A stretch of DNA of 64,000 nucleotides from Streptomyces sp. SUK 48. GTDB taxonomy: Bacteria > Actinomycetota > Actinomycetes > Streptomycetales > Streptomycetaceae. The stretch lies in NCBI RefSeq assembly GCF_009650765.1, contig NZ_CP045740.1:7168001-7232000 (forward strand), given 5' to 3'. A program made the position numbers and the translations under genes. The notes beneath the pieces were generated by a model. It worked only from the letters and a program-made list of their open reading frames with translations, was not told the DNA's origin and searched no databases. Shown here in pieces: positions 1 to 9,289 of this stretch. Each line of letters begins with the position of its first letter. Positions within the stretch are counted from its first letter, which is position 1.

Positions 1-1658
1 CCCGGCTGCGCGCCGCCCACACGGCGGCCGGGCTGCTGACGGTCGCCGCCGCCCTGGCCACGCCCGCGGTCCGCTTCGACCACCGGCCCGGCGGGCCCGG
101 GGTGCTGCACGTCCTCGGCTGGCTGCTGACCGCCTGCCTGCTGGCCGGGGCGGGCACGACGGTGGCCGCGGTCTGCCGCCGGGGCCGCGACGAACACCGC
201 GTCGACCAGCGGCTCGATCGGCATCTGGGGCGCCGGCTCCCGCTCGGCGCGCTCGCCCTGCTCCTCCTCGCCGCGCTCTACACCGGCTGGTCCCGCCCCG
301 GCTGGCACTCCGCGGGCCGCCTGCCCGGAGACCCGGCGTTCGGCGGGCTGATGCTGGCGCAGGGGGCGCTGGTGGTGGCGCTCGGGGTGGTGGCGTGGGC
401 GATGTACCGCAACGGGCTGAAGCCCCCGCCGGCCGACACGGAGACCGACTCCGACTCCGGCCCGGTCACCGGCTCCGGTCCCCACCCCGCCCCCCTCTCC
501 ACCCCCGCCGCCCACGGGCTCGGTGGTCCCGCCACCGCGTTGCTCGCCTGCGGGCTGGGCGGGGTGATGTCCGGCGGGGTGGCCCAGCGGATGGCCGACT
601 GGCTGGACGGGACCGGTGCCGTCATTTCCGGGCCGCCGGTGTCGCTGACCTGGCAGGCGTCCATGATCCCGCCGCTGCTCGCGGTCCTGCTGGGGCTCGC
701 CGTCCGGCTCGCCGCCGGTACCGCGCGGCTCGCCCGTGCCGAACGCGACCGCGTACGCCGGGAGCACCCGGGGGAGCCCGAGGACCCCGCCCGGACCCGT
801 GCCATCGCCCACACCCGGGCCATGGCCGCCCTCACCGACCGCGCCCCGCTCGTCCTCACCGTGCTCTCCGCCACCGCCCTGGTGCTCGGCGGCGGGGCGC
901 TGGCCGGAACCCTGGCCGGCGGAAGGACACCGGACGGCGCGGCAAGCGGCGCGGTGGCCGCCGTACAGCTCGCCGCCCGGATCTCACAGGGGCTGGGCTC
1001 ATGGCTGGTCGGGCTCGGCTTCCTGCTGTTCGTCACCTGGGGGCGGCGCGCCTACAAGGACCGCGGCGCCCGGCGCACCGTCGGCATCCTGTGGGACGTC
1101 GGCACCTTCTGGCCACGCGCCGCGCACCCCTTCGCGCCCCCGTGCTACGCCGAACGCGCGGTGCCCGACCTGACCTGGCGGATGGCGACCTGGACCGGGT
1201 CGACCGGGGGCCGGCTGGTGCTCTCCGGACACTCCCAGGGCAGCGTGCTCGCCGCCGCGGCGGCCTGGCAGCTGACGCCGGCCACCCGGGCACGGATCGC
1301 GCTGCTGACGTACGGCTCACCGCTGGAGCGGTTGTACGGCCGCTGGTTCCCCGCCCATTTCGGGCCCGCCGCGCTCGCCGGGCTGCACCGGGACGTGGCG
1401 TGCTGGAACAACCTCTACCGCCGTACCGACCCGATCGGCGGCCCGGTGCGCCTGCCCTGCGACGGCGGACCGCCCGTCGACCGGCCCCCGTTGCGGGACC
1501 CCCTCGCCTACGGCCGCACCCCCGAGCATCCGCTCCCGGCCCCGATTCTCGGCCACTCCGGCTACCAGGCCGACCCGGCCTTCGCCCGGGCACGGGCGGA
1601 CCTGCTGACCCGGCTGCGCACCGAACTCCCGGCCCCACGAGGGGAGTCGGCGACCTGA
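1..1658 (+). CDS. Integral membrane protein with C-terminal serine-hydrolase motif (5' truncated by window edge)
   Basis: The frame is open from the first bases of the window, so the start lies to the left; a GTG at 102 is only an internal candidate. The visible 551 residues hold about six hydrophobic segments in the first two thirds, then a soluble part with the nucleophile-elbow motif GHSQG (bases about 1227-1241) followed by a strand-helix pattern, an RTDPIGG loop and a late HSGY, which fits Ser-Asp-His of an alpha/beta hydrolase. Membrane proteins with this lipase-like tail are common in streptomycetes but have no established role. It converges on the beta-helix/AAA gene. The substrate cannot be told from the sequence. 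Confidence 0.75.
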   Translation, partial: RLRAAHTAAGLLTVAAALATPAVRFDHRPGGPGVLHVLGWLLTACLLAGAGTTVAAVCRRGRDEHRVDQRLDRHLGRRLPLGALALLLLAALYTGWSRPGWHSAGRLPGDPAFGGLMLAQGALVVALGVVAWAMYRNGLKPPPADTETDSDSGPVTGSGPHPAPLSTPAAHGLGGPATALLACGLGGVMSGGVAQRMADWLDGTGAVISGPPVSLTWQASMIPPLLAVLLGLAVRLAAGTARLARAERDRVRREHPGEPEDPARTRAIAHTRAMAALTDRAPLVLTVLSATALVLGGGALAGTLAGGRTPDGAASGAVAAVQLAARISQGLGSWLVGLGFLLFVTWGRRAYKDRGARRTVGILWDVGTFWPRAAHPFAPPCYAERAVPDLTWRMATWTGSTGGRLVLSGHSQGSVLAAAAAWQLTPATRARIALLTYGSPLERLYGRWFPAHFGPAALAGLHRDVACWNNLYRRTDPIGGPVRLPCDGGPPVDRPPLRDPLAYGRTPEHPLPAPILGHSGYQADPAFARARADLLTRLRTELPAPRGESAT

Positions 1659-1686
1659 CGCCGCCCGGCCCCCGCCCGGAGACCCG

Positions 1687-1706
1687 GAGCCCCGGAGACC
1701 GGGCTC
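1687..1706. terminator. Short hairpin between convergent genes
   Basis: GAGCCC and GGGCTC pair across an 8-nt interval, with two more inner G-C pairs possible. The hairpin touches the stop codon of the minus-strand gene and could serve both converging transcripts. The stem is short, so this is a modest call. Confidence 0.4.
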
Positions 1707-4143
1707 AGGGCTGTTCCGGCAGGTCCTCCGGATACAGCAGGGTCAGATCGTCGGTGGTCGGGTCGGGGATCTGGGCGACGCGGCTCGCGTGCCGCTCGAC
1801 CATGGCCTCGAAGGTCTGGCGGGCGGTGCGGCCGTTGCCGAAGGCGGGGCCCTTGGGGAGGGTGGTGAAGTAGGTGACCAGGGCCTCGGCGGTGCCCGGC
1901 GCGAGGCTGTACTCGTGCTCGTCGGCCTGCTGCTCCACGATCCGCAGCAGCTCCTGCGGGCCGTAGTCGCCGAAGGTGATGGTGCGGGAGAAGCGGGACG
2001 CCACACCGGGGTTGACCGAGAGGAAGCGCTCCATCTCCGCCGTGTACCCGGCGACGATCACCACCACCGCGTCCCGCTGGTCCTCCATCAGCTTCACCAG
2101 CGTGTCGATGGCCTCCTTGCCGAAGTCCCGCCCGGCGTCCTGCGGTGACAGCGCGTACGCCTCGTCGATGAACAGCACCCCGCCGTGCGCCCGCTGGAAC
2201 GCCTCCTGGGTGCGGATCGCGGTGGAGCCGATGTGCTCGCCGACCAGGTCGACCCGGGACACCTCGACCAGATGGCCCTTGTCCAGCACCCCGAGGGAGG
2301 CGAGGATCTCGCCGTAGAGCCGGGCGACCGTCGTCTTGCCGGTGCCGGGGGAACCGGTGAAGACCAGATGCCGCTTGACGGACGCGGCCTTCAGGCCCGC
2401 CCGCTGCCGGCGCCGGCCCACCTCGATCATGTCGGTCAGCGCCCGCACCTCGCGCTTGACGCTCTCCAGGCCCACCAGCGCGTCGAGTTCACCGAGCACG
2501 TCCTTCGACGTACGCGGCGGCTCCACCGGCTCCGCCGCGGTGACCGACGGTTCCTGATCGATGCCGCGCTGCCCGGGGATCGAGCCGAGCAGCCCGGGGG
2601 AGTGCGACACCGACTGCACGGCCGTCTCCCGCGTCGCCGGAGGCCGCAGGCCGCCGCTCTCGTCGCTGGTGCAGTCCTCCACCACCGGGCCCGAACCCGA
2701 ACCGGCGTCCGGGCCGCCCTCGGCGAACTCGTAACCCCCGCGCGCACAGCGCTCGGTGCGGCATCTGCGCAGCGTGGTGCGGCAGCCGTCGATCACATGG
2801 AAGCCGTAGCCGCCGCTCCCGGTGACCCGGCAGTTCAGGAAGCTGCCCCGGCCGCCCGCGGAGACGTAGAAACCGGCCTCGGCGGGGGAGTCGACGGTGC
2901 AGCGCTCGATGGTCGGGTCGGCGCCCTTGGTGACGATCACACCGGTCTGGGTGCCGTCCACGGTGCAGTTGTCGAGCGTGCCGCCGCTGCCGTGGTCCCG
3001 GAACCAGGCGCCGGTCGCCGCGTCCCGGATCCGGCAGTCGTCCAGCTGCGCGGTCGCCCCGTCGCTCACCGACACGGCCGTGTTGCGCACCTGGGACAGA
3101 TCGCTGTCCACCACGTCCACGCGCGAACCGCGGTCCAGCACGAACAGCGCGTCCGGCACGTCGTGCACCCGGCAGGAGTCCAGCACCGCGGTGGCGCCGT
3201 CGCTCACCCACACCGCCGGGTAGTCACCGGTGCTGTCGAAGATCTCGCACTGGTTGGCGTCCACCCGGGTGCCCGGGTCCCACACCGACAGCCCGTTGCG
3301 CCCGAACTGCCGGACCGTCGTCCGGGTCAGCGTGAGCACCGAACGCGAGCGCAGATCGACCGCGTTCTCCGGGATGTCGTGGATCCGGCAGTCCGCCAGG
3401 GTGAGCACCGCGTCCGTGTCCAGCGTGACGCCGTCGGCGGTGGTGCGGTGCACATCGCAGTCGGTCAGCTGCGCGGTGGCCCGCTGGGTGACCTGCACCC
3501 CGGAGCCGCGGACCTCGTAGATCTCGCAACCGACCGCCTCCAGCGCGGAGTTCTCCCCGGTCACGGTGAACCCGGTGCCCGAGGTGTGGTGCACCCGGCA
3601 GCGGTCCAGGCGCGGATGGCCGCCGCCGCGGACCGCCACGCCCGCCTGCCCGGCCGCCACGATCTCGCACTCCTCGAACACCCCGCTGCCGCCGTCGAGC
3701 ACGGCGATGCCGATACCGGCCGGGTTGTCCACGGTGAGCCGGCGCACGGTCGGCCGGGCCGCGCCGCGCACCTCCACGCCGACGGCCGAGCGGGTCACGA
3801 TCCGCACGTCCATCAGCTCGGGCGTGCCCTCCTCGACCAGCAGCGCGGGGGCCGCCGCGTCCTGGCCCTCCACATGCAGGTCGTGCACCACGGCCGAGGC
3901 CCGCACGGTCAGCGGCACCCCGTCCACCGGCGCGATCCGCACCGATCCGGGCGAGCCGTCCGGCCCGCGCAGCGTCACCGCCCGCTGGATCACCAGGTTC
4001 TCCCGGTAGGTACCGGGGGCGATGGTGAGGACGTCGCCGTCGGCGGCGGCCTCCAGGGCGGCGGCGAGCGAGGGGTACTCACCCGTGCGGCGCCGCCACC
4101 GCGAGGTGCCGGTGTGCGTCACCTGGACCGTGCCCTGTGCCAT
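1705..4143 (-). CDS. Right-handed beta-helix repeat protein fused to a CbbX/EccA-type AAA ATPase
   Basis: The 812-aa protein starts at ATG 4143, just before residues that already fit the beta-helix fold (MAQGTVQV); an upstream in-frame extension is Arg/Gly-rich and looks non-coding. Residues about 20-480 are imperfect repeats rich in short strands, Asp/Cys turns and small residues, the pattern of pectate-lyase-like parallel beta helices. After a linker, residues about 560-812 form an AAA domain: Walker A GSPGTGKTT at about 597 and Walker B VLFIDEA at about 655, closest in style to the CbbX/EccA/SpoVK group. A helix that binds polymers or proteins coupled to a remodelling ATPase is an inference. 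No secretion signal is visible, so it is probably cytoplasmic. No esx or ecc partner genes are present in the window. Confidence 0.88.
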   Translation of the reverse strand: MAQGTVQVTHTGTSRWRRRTGEYPSLAAALEAAADGDVLTIAPGTYRENLVIQRAVTLRGPDGSPGSVRIAPVDGVPLTVRASAVVHDLHVEGQDAAAPALLVEEGTPELMDVRIVTRSAVGVEVRGAARPTVRRLTVDNPAGIGIAVLDGGSGVFEECEIVAAGQAGVAVRGGGHPRLDRCRVHHTSGTGFTVTGENSALEAVGCEIYEVRGSGVQVTQRATAQLTDCDVHRTTADGVTLDTDAVLTLADCRIHDIPENAVDLRSRSVLTLTRTTVRQFGRNGLSVWDPGTRVDANQCEIFDSTGDYPAVWVSDGATAVLDSCRVHDVPDALFVLDRGSRVDVVDSDLSQVRNTAVSVSDGATAQLDDCRIRDAATGAWFRDHGSGGTLDNCTVDGTQTGVIVTKGADPTIERCTVDSPAEAGFYVSAGGRGSFLNCRVTGSGGYGFHVIDGCRTTLRRCRTERCARGGYEFAEGGPDAGSGSGPVVEDCTSDESGGLRPPATRETAVQSVSHSPGLLGSIPGQRGIDQEPSVTAAEPVEPPRTSKDVLGELDALVGLESVKREVRALTDMIEVGRRRQRAGLKAASVKRHLVFTGSPGTGKTTVARLYGEILASLGVLDKGHLVEVSRVDLVGEHIGSTAIRTQEAFQRAHGGVLFIDEAYALSPQDAGRDFGKEAIDTLVKLMEDQRDAVVVIVAGYTAEMERFLSVNPGVASRFSRTITFGDYGPQELLRIVEQQADEHEYSLAPGTAEALVTYFTTLPKGPAFGNGRTARQTFEAMVERHASRVAQIPDPTTDDLTLLYPEDLPEQP

Positions 4144-4363
4144 GGCGTTGCTCTGCCCCCACCTCGTCGTACTGATGGCCGACGCCCCGTCCGGCGGCGC
4201 CGCCGGGTCCGTGCGCGTGTCCGGCCCTGGGCCCGCCCGTCCGTGTCCCCGCCTGCCTGCGCGTCCCTGACGTGCGCCCGCCCGCGGGTTGTCGCCGAAA
4301 GCGCTTCGGCCGGTCCACCGTAGCGCGTGCGCCCGGGGTGGGTTGACCACAGCCTGCCCCCGG

Positions 4364-4966
4364 TCAGCTGCCGGTGCCCGCCTTGCCCCAGTCCGGGCCC
4401 GCCCGGTCCCATGCCTGCTCCCAGCGTGCGTACCGGCGGCGGACCAGGCGCCAGACGGTGAGCCGCCGGGCGGTCTCGACCAGGCCCGCGGCCAGCAGGG
4501 CGGCGCCGAATCCGGCGAGGACGGCGTGGGCCGCCGCCGTGACGGAGTCCAGCGGGCGGGTCGTTATTCGGCCCCGGGGATCCGTCCAGAGCCCGAAGTG
4601 GTCGCCGGGGTGAGGGGACTTGAGGTCGGCGAGGGCCGGGCCGCGGTGGGCGGTGCCGTCCGGGGCGGACCAGTCGGCGACGACGCGGCTGCGGGTCTCG
4701 CGCGCGCCGGCGGAGTCGGGATCGCTCTCGGAGGCCCGGCCCAGCGGCCGTACCACGGTGGCCGTGACCAGGTGGTGGGTGTGCTGCTCCAGCCGCGCCG
4801 CACGCTGGAGCGAGTCCTCGGCGACGAAGCCGACCAGGGCGCCGGTCAGGGGCGCCACCACGGTGATCAGCACCAGCGCCACGAGGGCCACCCACGCCTC
4901 GGCCAGATCGGTCGCGCGGCACAGCGGATTGCGTCTCCAGCGCCACAGACCCGTGACTGCCCGCAT
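4364..4966 (-). CDS. Rv1733c-like conserved membrane protein
   Basis: A 200-aa protein with an N-terminal LWRWRRNPL motif, a first membrane helix (about residues 25-50, VALVALVLITVVAPLTG) and a second near residues 140-165, enclosing a soluble domain. This is the arrangement of the actinobacterial Rv1733c-type family, whose function is unknown. ATG 4966 is chosen because the family motif follows at once; GTG 4981 is an alternative with a purine-rich stretch in front. It lies head to tail behind no obvious partner and is separated from the beta-helix gene by about 220 bp. Confidence 0.75.
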   Translation of the reverse strand: MRAVTGLWRWRRNPLCRATDLAEAWVALVALVLITVVAPLTGALVGFVAEDSLQRAARLEQHTHHLVTATVVRPLGRASESDPDSAGARETRSRVVADWSAPDGTAHRGPALADLKSPHPGDHFGLWTDPRGRITTRPLDSVTAAAHAVLAGFGAALLAAGLVETARRLTVWRLVRRRYARWEQAWDRAGPDWGKAGTGS

Positions 4967-5075
4967 CTCCCCACCCCCCACGTCCCCCGCGGCCGGTCGC
5001 GGCCGCGACGTCTCACGTATTTCTCATGTCACCCCAACGACCGGGGACATCTCCAGGGTTCCCCGATCCGGCGGT

Positions 5076-5936
5076 CTACCGATCTCCGGTCGCCCTCTTT
5101 CCGTTCCCGCCCCGCTCCAGCACGCGTACCGGGTCGCCGACCCGGACGGTCCCGTGGGTGAGCGGCACGAGGTTCTGCCCGAAGATGAGACCGCCGTCGA
5201 ATCTGCGGTGCCGGGCCAGGGTGTGCAGCGGTTCGCGGCCGCGCGCGGCGGTGTCCTGGTCGGTGGTGGTCACCACGCAGCGGGCGCAGGTGCGGGCCAC
5301 CCGGAAGACCACCTCGCCGAGGGAGACGCGCGCCCACGCGTCCTCCTCCCATGCCTCGGTGCCGTCGACCACGACGCTGGGCCGGAACCGGTTCATGGGC
5401 AGCGGCCCCTCGGCGGCGTGACGGCCCTCGGCTATCAGGGAGTTGAGGGCGTCGAGCGAGGCCGACGCGGTGACGAGCAGGGGATAGCCGTCGGCGAAGC
5501 TGACCGTCTCGCCCGGCAGCGCGTAGTCCGGGTCGACGGGGCGGCGGGTGGCCGGGTCGTCCAGATGCACCAGGCGCACGTCCTGGCCGAGATAGGCGCC
5601 GCACCAGGCATGCGCCGCCGGCGCGGCGGGCACCGCCTCCACCTTCTGCCCGAAGATGCTCACCGGCACGGTGTCCGAGGGCTCCGGCACCTCGACGGTC
5701 ACCGCCGCCCGCCCGGCCGCCGACAGACGCAGACCGCCGCCGGCCAGAGGCTCGGCGGCGGCCAGGGCGAGACGCGGCTGCTCCCGCTGGGTGACGACCT
5801 TCCCCCCGGCGTCGATCAGCGCCCAGCGGCGGTCTCCGGCCAGTCCCCAGGGCTCCACCGCGGCCGCGTCGACCGCCAGGCCCCGGAACGCCTTGACCGG
5901 GTAGAGATGGATCGACTGCACTTCGGCGATGTCCAT
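5076..5936 (-). CDS. MOSC domain protein with N-terminal beta-barrel
   Basis: The 286-aa protein begins MDIAEVQSIHLYPVKAFRG, the classic start of the MOSC N-terminal beta-barrel (about residues 1-120), followed by a MOSC domain (about 130-275) with the conserved NRFRPSVV strand and a Cys in ARTCARCV near residue 220. This architecture is shared by YcbX and mARC-type molybdenum proteins, where the conserved Cys binds the cofactor; they reduce N-hydroxylated bases or move sulfur. The exact substrate is unknown. The gene stands alone, and no molybdopterin synthesis genes are nearby. Confidence 0.88.
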   Translation of the reverse strand: MDIAEVQSIHLYPVKAFRGLAVDAAAVEPWGLAGDRRWALIDAGGKVVTQREQPRLALAAAEPLAGGGLRLSAAGRAAVTVEVPEPSDTVPVSIFGQKVEAVPAAPAAHAWCGAYLGQDVRLVHLDDPATRRPVDPDYALPGETVSFADGYPLLVTASASLDALNSLIAEGRHAAEGPLPMNRFRPSVVVDGTEAWEEDAWARVSLGEVVFRVARTCARCVVTTTDQDTAARGREPLHTLARHRRFDGGLIFGQNLVPLTHGTVRVGDPVRVLERGGNGKRATGDR

Positions 5937-5979
5937 GCCGCCATCGTGCCAGGTGCCACCGACAGCGGGGTGGCTTCGA

Positions 5980-6420
5980 TCAGTAACCCCGCTGCTGAGG
6001 GTGGTTGTACGGGTCCTGGTACGGCGCCTGCACGGGCCGTGGCGCGGCCGGGCGCATCGCCTCGTAGCCGGTGCCGGGCTGCATCGGGCGCTGCTGCTGG
6101 GCCTGCGGGCCGGGGTAGCCGCGCGGGGCGCTCGCCTGCTGCGGGATGTACGCCGTGGGCGCCTGCTGGAACGGCGCGGGCTGTTGCTGCTGCGGGTAGC
6201 CGTAGCCCGGAGCCGGGTGCTGCGGGGAGGGCGCGGCCGGGAGGGCGGGGAGGGCCGACGGCAGGGCGGGCAGGTTGCTGCCCATGTCGTAGGCGGCGGG
6301 GACCCGGATCGGGGCGATCTGCGGGGTTCCCCGCTCGGCCACGAGGGAGTCGTAGATCGGAGTGTCCCGGAAGGAGGCGGAGTAATAGCCGCCGCCATAG
6401 GTGGAGCGGGGGGAGGTCAT
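5980..6420 (-). CDS. Small conserved streptomycete protein (DUF6643-like)
   Basis: A 146-aa, low-complexity protein: an ordered head MTSPRSTYGGGYYSAS followed by DTPIYDSLVAERGTP, then a proline, glutamine and alanine-rich tail with QQQQ and PYQDPYNHPQQRGY. I recall this head as the signature of the DUF6643 family, found widely in streptomycetes without known function. There is no signal peptide, transmembrane helix or catalytic motif. ATG 6420 is chosen because the conserved head starts there. It lies 43 bp upstream of the MOSC gene on the same strand and may share its transcript. Confidence 0.8.
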   Translation of the reverse strand: MTSPRSTYGGGYYSASFRDTPIYDSLVAERGTPQIAPIRVPAAYDMGSNLPALPSALPALPAAPSPQHPAPGYGYPQQQQPAPFQQAPTAYIPQQASAPRGYPGPQAQQQRPMQPGTGYEAMRPAAPRPVQAPYQDPYNHPQQRGY

Positions 6421-6729
6421 GGCACATAAGTTAAGCCCACGATGTGCTGGTTGGGGAGACCGATAAGAGGGTTGTTTTCCGTGTCGGCGGTGACCGGGGA
6501 TACTCAATCAGAGCGAACTTGTCGAAAAAGGGCAGCGGTTCACGTATAGATCATGTAAGGAACGGACTTCTCGGCCGGGTTACCGGCGGTCGACCGGCGA
6601 TCTTCCTGCGTCTTTGCCCGTGCGGCCCAGGGGAGTTCGGCGGGGCCGGGCGCAGGTTGGGCATGCGGGGATGATCCGGACGTCCGCGGACACCGCGGGC
6701 GGCGAGGCGAGGGGAGCGAGGGGGTCGAC
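6421..6729. promoter_or_regulatory. Divergent intergenic region, comparatively AT-rich
   Basis: This 309-bp gap separates the minus-strand DUF6643-like gene from the plus-strand TerD gene. Its first half (about 6421-6560) is markedly less GC-rich than its surroundings, with CACGTATAGATCATG at 6541-6555 and TTAACTTATG on the minus strand just before the DUF6643 start. TTGTCG (6519-6524) and TATAGA (6545-6550) resemble promoter hexamers, but the 20-bp spacing is too long to be convincing. Promoters for both genes should lie here; I see no operator with clear symmetry. Confidence 0.35.
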
Positions 6730-8055
6730 ATGTCAATGCCGAAGGGGTCGAACACACCGGTTCCGGCCACCGTGCTGCGGGTCGAACTGGGCCGGCGCCA
6801 GGGGCCCGGAGTGCCCGGCGCGGACGCCTCCGCGCTGCTGCTCGCCGCCGGGAAGGTCCGCTCGGACGCGGACTTCGTCTTCTGCGACCAGCCCGCCCAC
6901 CCCTCGGGCGCGGTGCGTCACGAGGGCAAGCGGACCGAGGGGGCGCTCGCCGTCGACACCCTGGCCGTCGACCTCGCCCGCGTGGAGGGCGCGGTCGAGC
7001 GGATCGTCCTCGCCGCGTCGGCGGACGGCGGCACGTTCGGGCAGGTCCCGGACCTGTACATCGAGGTGACCGACCCCGCGACCGGCCAGGTCGTGGCCCG
7101 CTTCGACAGCCCGGGCGCGAGCGTGGAGACCGCGTTCCTGCTGGGCGAGTTCTACCGCCGCCAGGGCGGCTGGAAGTTCCGCGCCGTCGGCCAGGGCTAC
7201 GACAGCGGACTCGACGGCCTCGCCGCGGAGTTCGGCATCACCGTGGACGCGCCGCGGCACGTACCGCCCCCGCTTCCGCCCACACCGGCCGACGTTCCGC
7301 CGCCCGCGCCGACGCCCCCGGCGGACGTACCCCCGCCCGCGCGGGTGTCCCTCGCCGCCGCCCCGCCCCCGCCCGCCTGGGCCCGCGTGACCGACGCGCC
7401 GCCCCCGCCGCCCACCGCACCCCCGGTCCGCCTCGCGAAAGTCACCCTCACCAAGGCCGCCCCCTCCGTCTCGCTGGCGAAGCAGGGCGGTACCTCGGGC
7501 GTCCTGCGGGTGAACCTCAACTGGCGGACGCGCACACAGCTTTCGGGCTGGGGCGCGCGCTGGGGCGGCGGGTCCGGGGACCTCGACCTCGACCTGTGCG
7601 CCCTGTACGAACTCGCGGACGGCCGCAAGGGCGTCGTCCAGGCGCTCGGCAACGCCTTCGGAGCGCTGCACCGGCCGCCGTACATCCATCTCGACGGCGA
7701 CGACCGCACCGGCGCGGTGGCGAGCGGCGAGAACCTCACCGTCGACCTCGACCACCTGGCGGACCTGCGCCGCGTCCTCGTCTTCGTCACCGTCTACGAG
7801 GGTGCGTCGTCCTTCGCCGGACTGCACGCCACCGTCACCCTCCAGCCGCAGTACGGCGCCCCCGTCGACTTCTCCCTCGACGAGTGCACGGTCCCCTCCA
7901 CGGTGTGCGCGCTCGCCCTGATCACCAACACGGGCGGCGATCTCCTGGTCCGGCGCGAGGCCCGCTACCTCGTTCCGGAGCGCGGGGTGAGCCCGCAGCG
8001 GACCATAGACCGCGCCTACGGCTGGGGCATGAACTGGACGCCCGGCCGCAAGTGA
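6730..8055 (+). CDS. TerD-family protein with two TerD domains (tellurium-resistance/stress type)
   Basis: The 441-aa protein carries a first TerD-type domain (about residues 10-170), a long proline-rich linker (about 178-235), and a second, TerA-like domain (about 250-441) with the [10 protein letters not shown] entry and the acidic Ca2+-binding pattern [15 protein letters not shown]. TerD domains bind calcium and are linked to tellurite, phage and stress responses; in streptomycetes they also influence development. No other ter genes are nearby, so tellurite resistance is not implied. The gene ends one base before the stop codon of the converging glycosyltransferase gene, leaving no room for a terminator. 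Confidence 0.85.
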   Translation: MSMPKGSNTPVPATVLRVELGRRQGPGVPGADASALLLAAGKVRSDADFVFCDQPAHPSGAVRHEGKRTEGALAVDTLAVDLARVEGAVERIVLAASADGGTFGQVPDLYIEVTDPATGQVVARFDSPGASVETAFLLGEFYRRQGGWKFRAVGQGYDSGLDGLAAEFGITVDAPRHVPPPLPPTPADVPPPAPTPPADVPPPARVSLAAAPPPPAWARVTDAPPPPPTAPPVRLAKVTLTKAAPSVSLAKQGGTSGVLRVNLNWRTRTQLSGWGARWGGGSGDLDLDLCALYELADGRKGVVQALGNAFGALHRPPYIHLDGDDRTGAVASGENLTVDLDHLADLRRVLVFVTVYEGASSFAGLHATVTLQPQYGAPVDFSLDECTVPSTVCALALITNTGGDLLVRREARYLVPERGVSPQRTIDRAYGWGMNWTPGRK

Positions 8056-8056
8056 C

Positions 8057-9250
8057 TCAGCCCTCGTCGGGCACCGCGCCGGGACGGGCGTACGTACGGC
8101 CCTTCCAGGCGGCCCCGCGGCCCCGGTAGTGCTGCACGGCCGAGTCCACCGTCATCAGCAGGTACAGGAACGCGGTGTACGGCAGCAGCGGAGCGAGCCA
8201 CAGCGGCTGCCGGTAGTACCGCAGCATCGGCGTATAGGTGCCCGCCATCACCGCCCACGCCAGCGCGCCGACGACGGCCACCGGCGCGCTGCCCGCCGCC
8301 GCGCCCGCGACCACGGCCGCCGGCGGCACCAGGTACACCAGCGCGAGCCCGGCCACCGTGCCGAGCAGCAGCGGGGGGCTGTGCCGCAGCTGGGCGTAGG
8401 CGCTGCGCGAGACCATCCGCCACAGGTCGCCCAGCCGCGGGTAGGGCCGCACGCTGTCCACCCGGTCGGCGAGGCCCAGCCAGACCCGGCCGCCCGCGCC
8501 CTTGACCGCGCGGGCGAGGGCGACGTCGTCGATGACCGCGTGCCGGATGGCGTCCGGGATCCGCGCCTTCTCCGCCATGCCGGCGCGCAGCAGGACGCAG
8601 CCGCCCGCCGCGGCCGCCGTGCGCGCACGCTCGCGGCCGATCCACCGGAAGGGGTACAGCTGCGCGAAGAAGTAGACGAACGCCGGGACCACCAGCCGCT
8701 CCCACCGGCTCTCCACCCGCAGCCGCGCCATCTGCGAGACCACGTCGAAGCCGCCGCCGTGGGCCGCCGCGACCAGTTCGCGCAGGCTGTCCGGGGCGTG
8801 CGCGATGTCCGCGTCCGTCAGCAGCAGGTACTCCGGCTCGCGCGCGCGGGCCAGCGCGATGCCGTGCCGCACCGCCCACAGCTTGCCCGTCCAGCCCGCG
8901 GGCGGCTCGCCCGGCGAACCCACCGTGAGCGGCAGCCCGCCGTGCCGTTCCGACAGCGCGCGGGCCAGCTCCCCGGTGCCGTCCGCGCTGCCGTCGTCCA
9001 CCAGGAAGACCTCGGCCCGCCCCGGATAGTCCTGCGCGAGCAGCGAGGGCAGGCTCGCGGGCAGGACGGCGGCCTCGTCGCGGGCCGGTACGACCACGCA
9101 GACCGACGGCCACGCGTCCGGTTCCCGGCGCCGCGGCAACCGGACGTCCGTGCGCCAGAAGAACCCCTGAAACAGCAGCAGCCAGCACCAGGCGGCCAGC
9201 GAGACGGCGGTGATCCACAGGAAGGCGCTCACGGGCGCAGTCTGCACCAC
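8057..9250 (-). CDS. HpnB-like family 2 glycosyltransferase
   Basis: The 397-aa protein has an N-terminal membrane helix (about residues 7-28), then a GT2 catalytic domain: VVVPARDEA near 50, the nucleotide-binding VDDGSADGT near 90, the metal-binding DAD near 150, and IDDVALAR near 245 as the likely catalytic Asp. Three more hydrophobic segments close the C terminus. The SRWERLVVPAFVYFFAQLYPF stretch and overall layout match the hopanoid-associated HpnB family. No squalene-hopene genes are in the window, so a hopanoid role is unproven. GTG 9250 and GTG 9247 are both possible starts. It diverges from the racemase gene with only 39 bp between starts. Confidence 0.82.
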   Translation of the reverse strand: MVQTAPVSAFLWITAVSLAAWCWLLLFQGFFWRTDVRLPRRREPDAWPSVCVVVPARDEAAVLPASLPSLLAQDYPGRAEVFLVDDGSADGTGELARALSERHGGLPLTVGSPGEPPAGWTGKLWAVRHGIALARAREPEYLLLTDADIAHAPDSLRELVAAAHGGGFDVVSQMARLRVESRWERLVVPAFVYFFAQLYPFRWIGRERARTAAAAGGCVLLRAGMAEKARIPDAIRHAVIDDVALARAVKGAGGRVWLGLADRVDSVRPYPRLGDLWRMVSRSAYAQLRHSPPLLLGTVAGLALVYLVPPAAVVAGAAAGSAPVAVVGALAWAVMAGTYTPMLRYYRQPLWLAPLLPYTAFLYLLMTVDSAVQHYRGRGAAWKGRTYARPGAVPDEG

Positions 9251-9289
9251 CCGGGCCGTTCACATGAGCGGATCGTCTATCGTGGCCGG

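Noticed and set aside
2185..4323. Long open frame opposite the beta-helix/AAA gene (about 700 codons)
   Set aside because: It is the antisense of a repeat-rich high-GC gene; composition is His/Arg/Gly-rich and no domain or ribosome binding site is visible.
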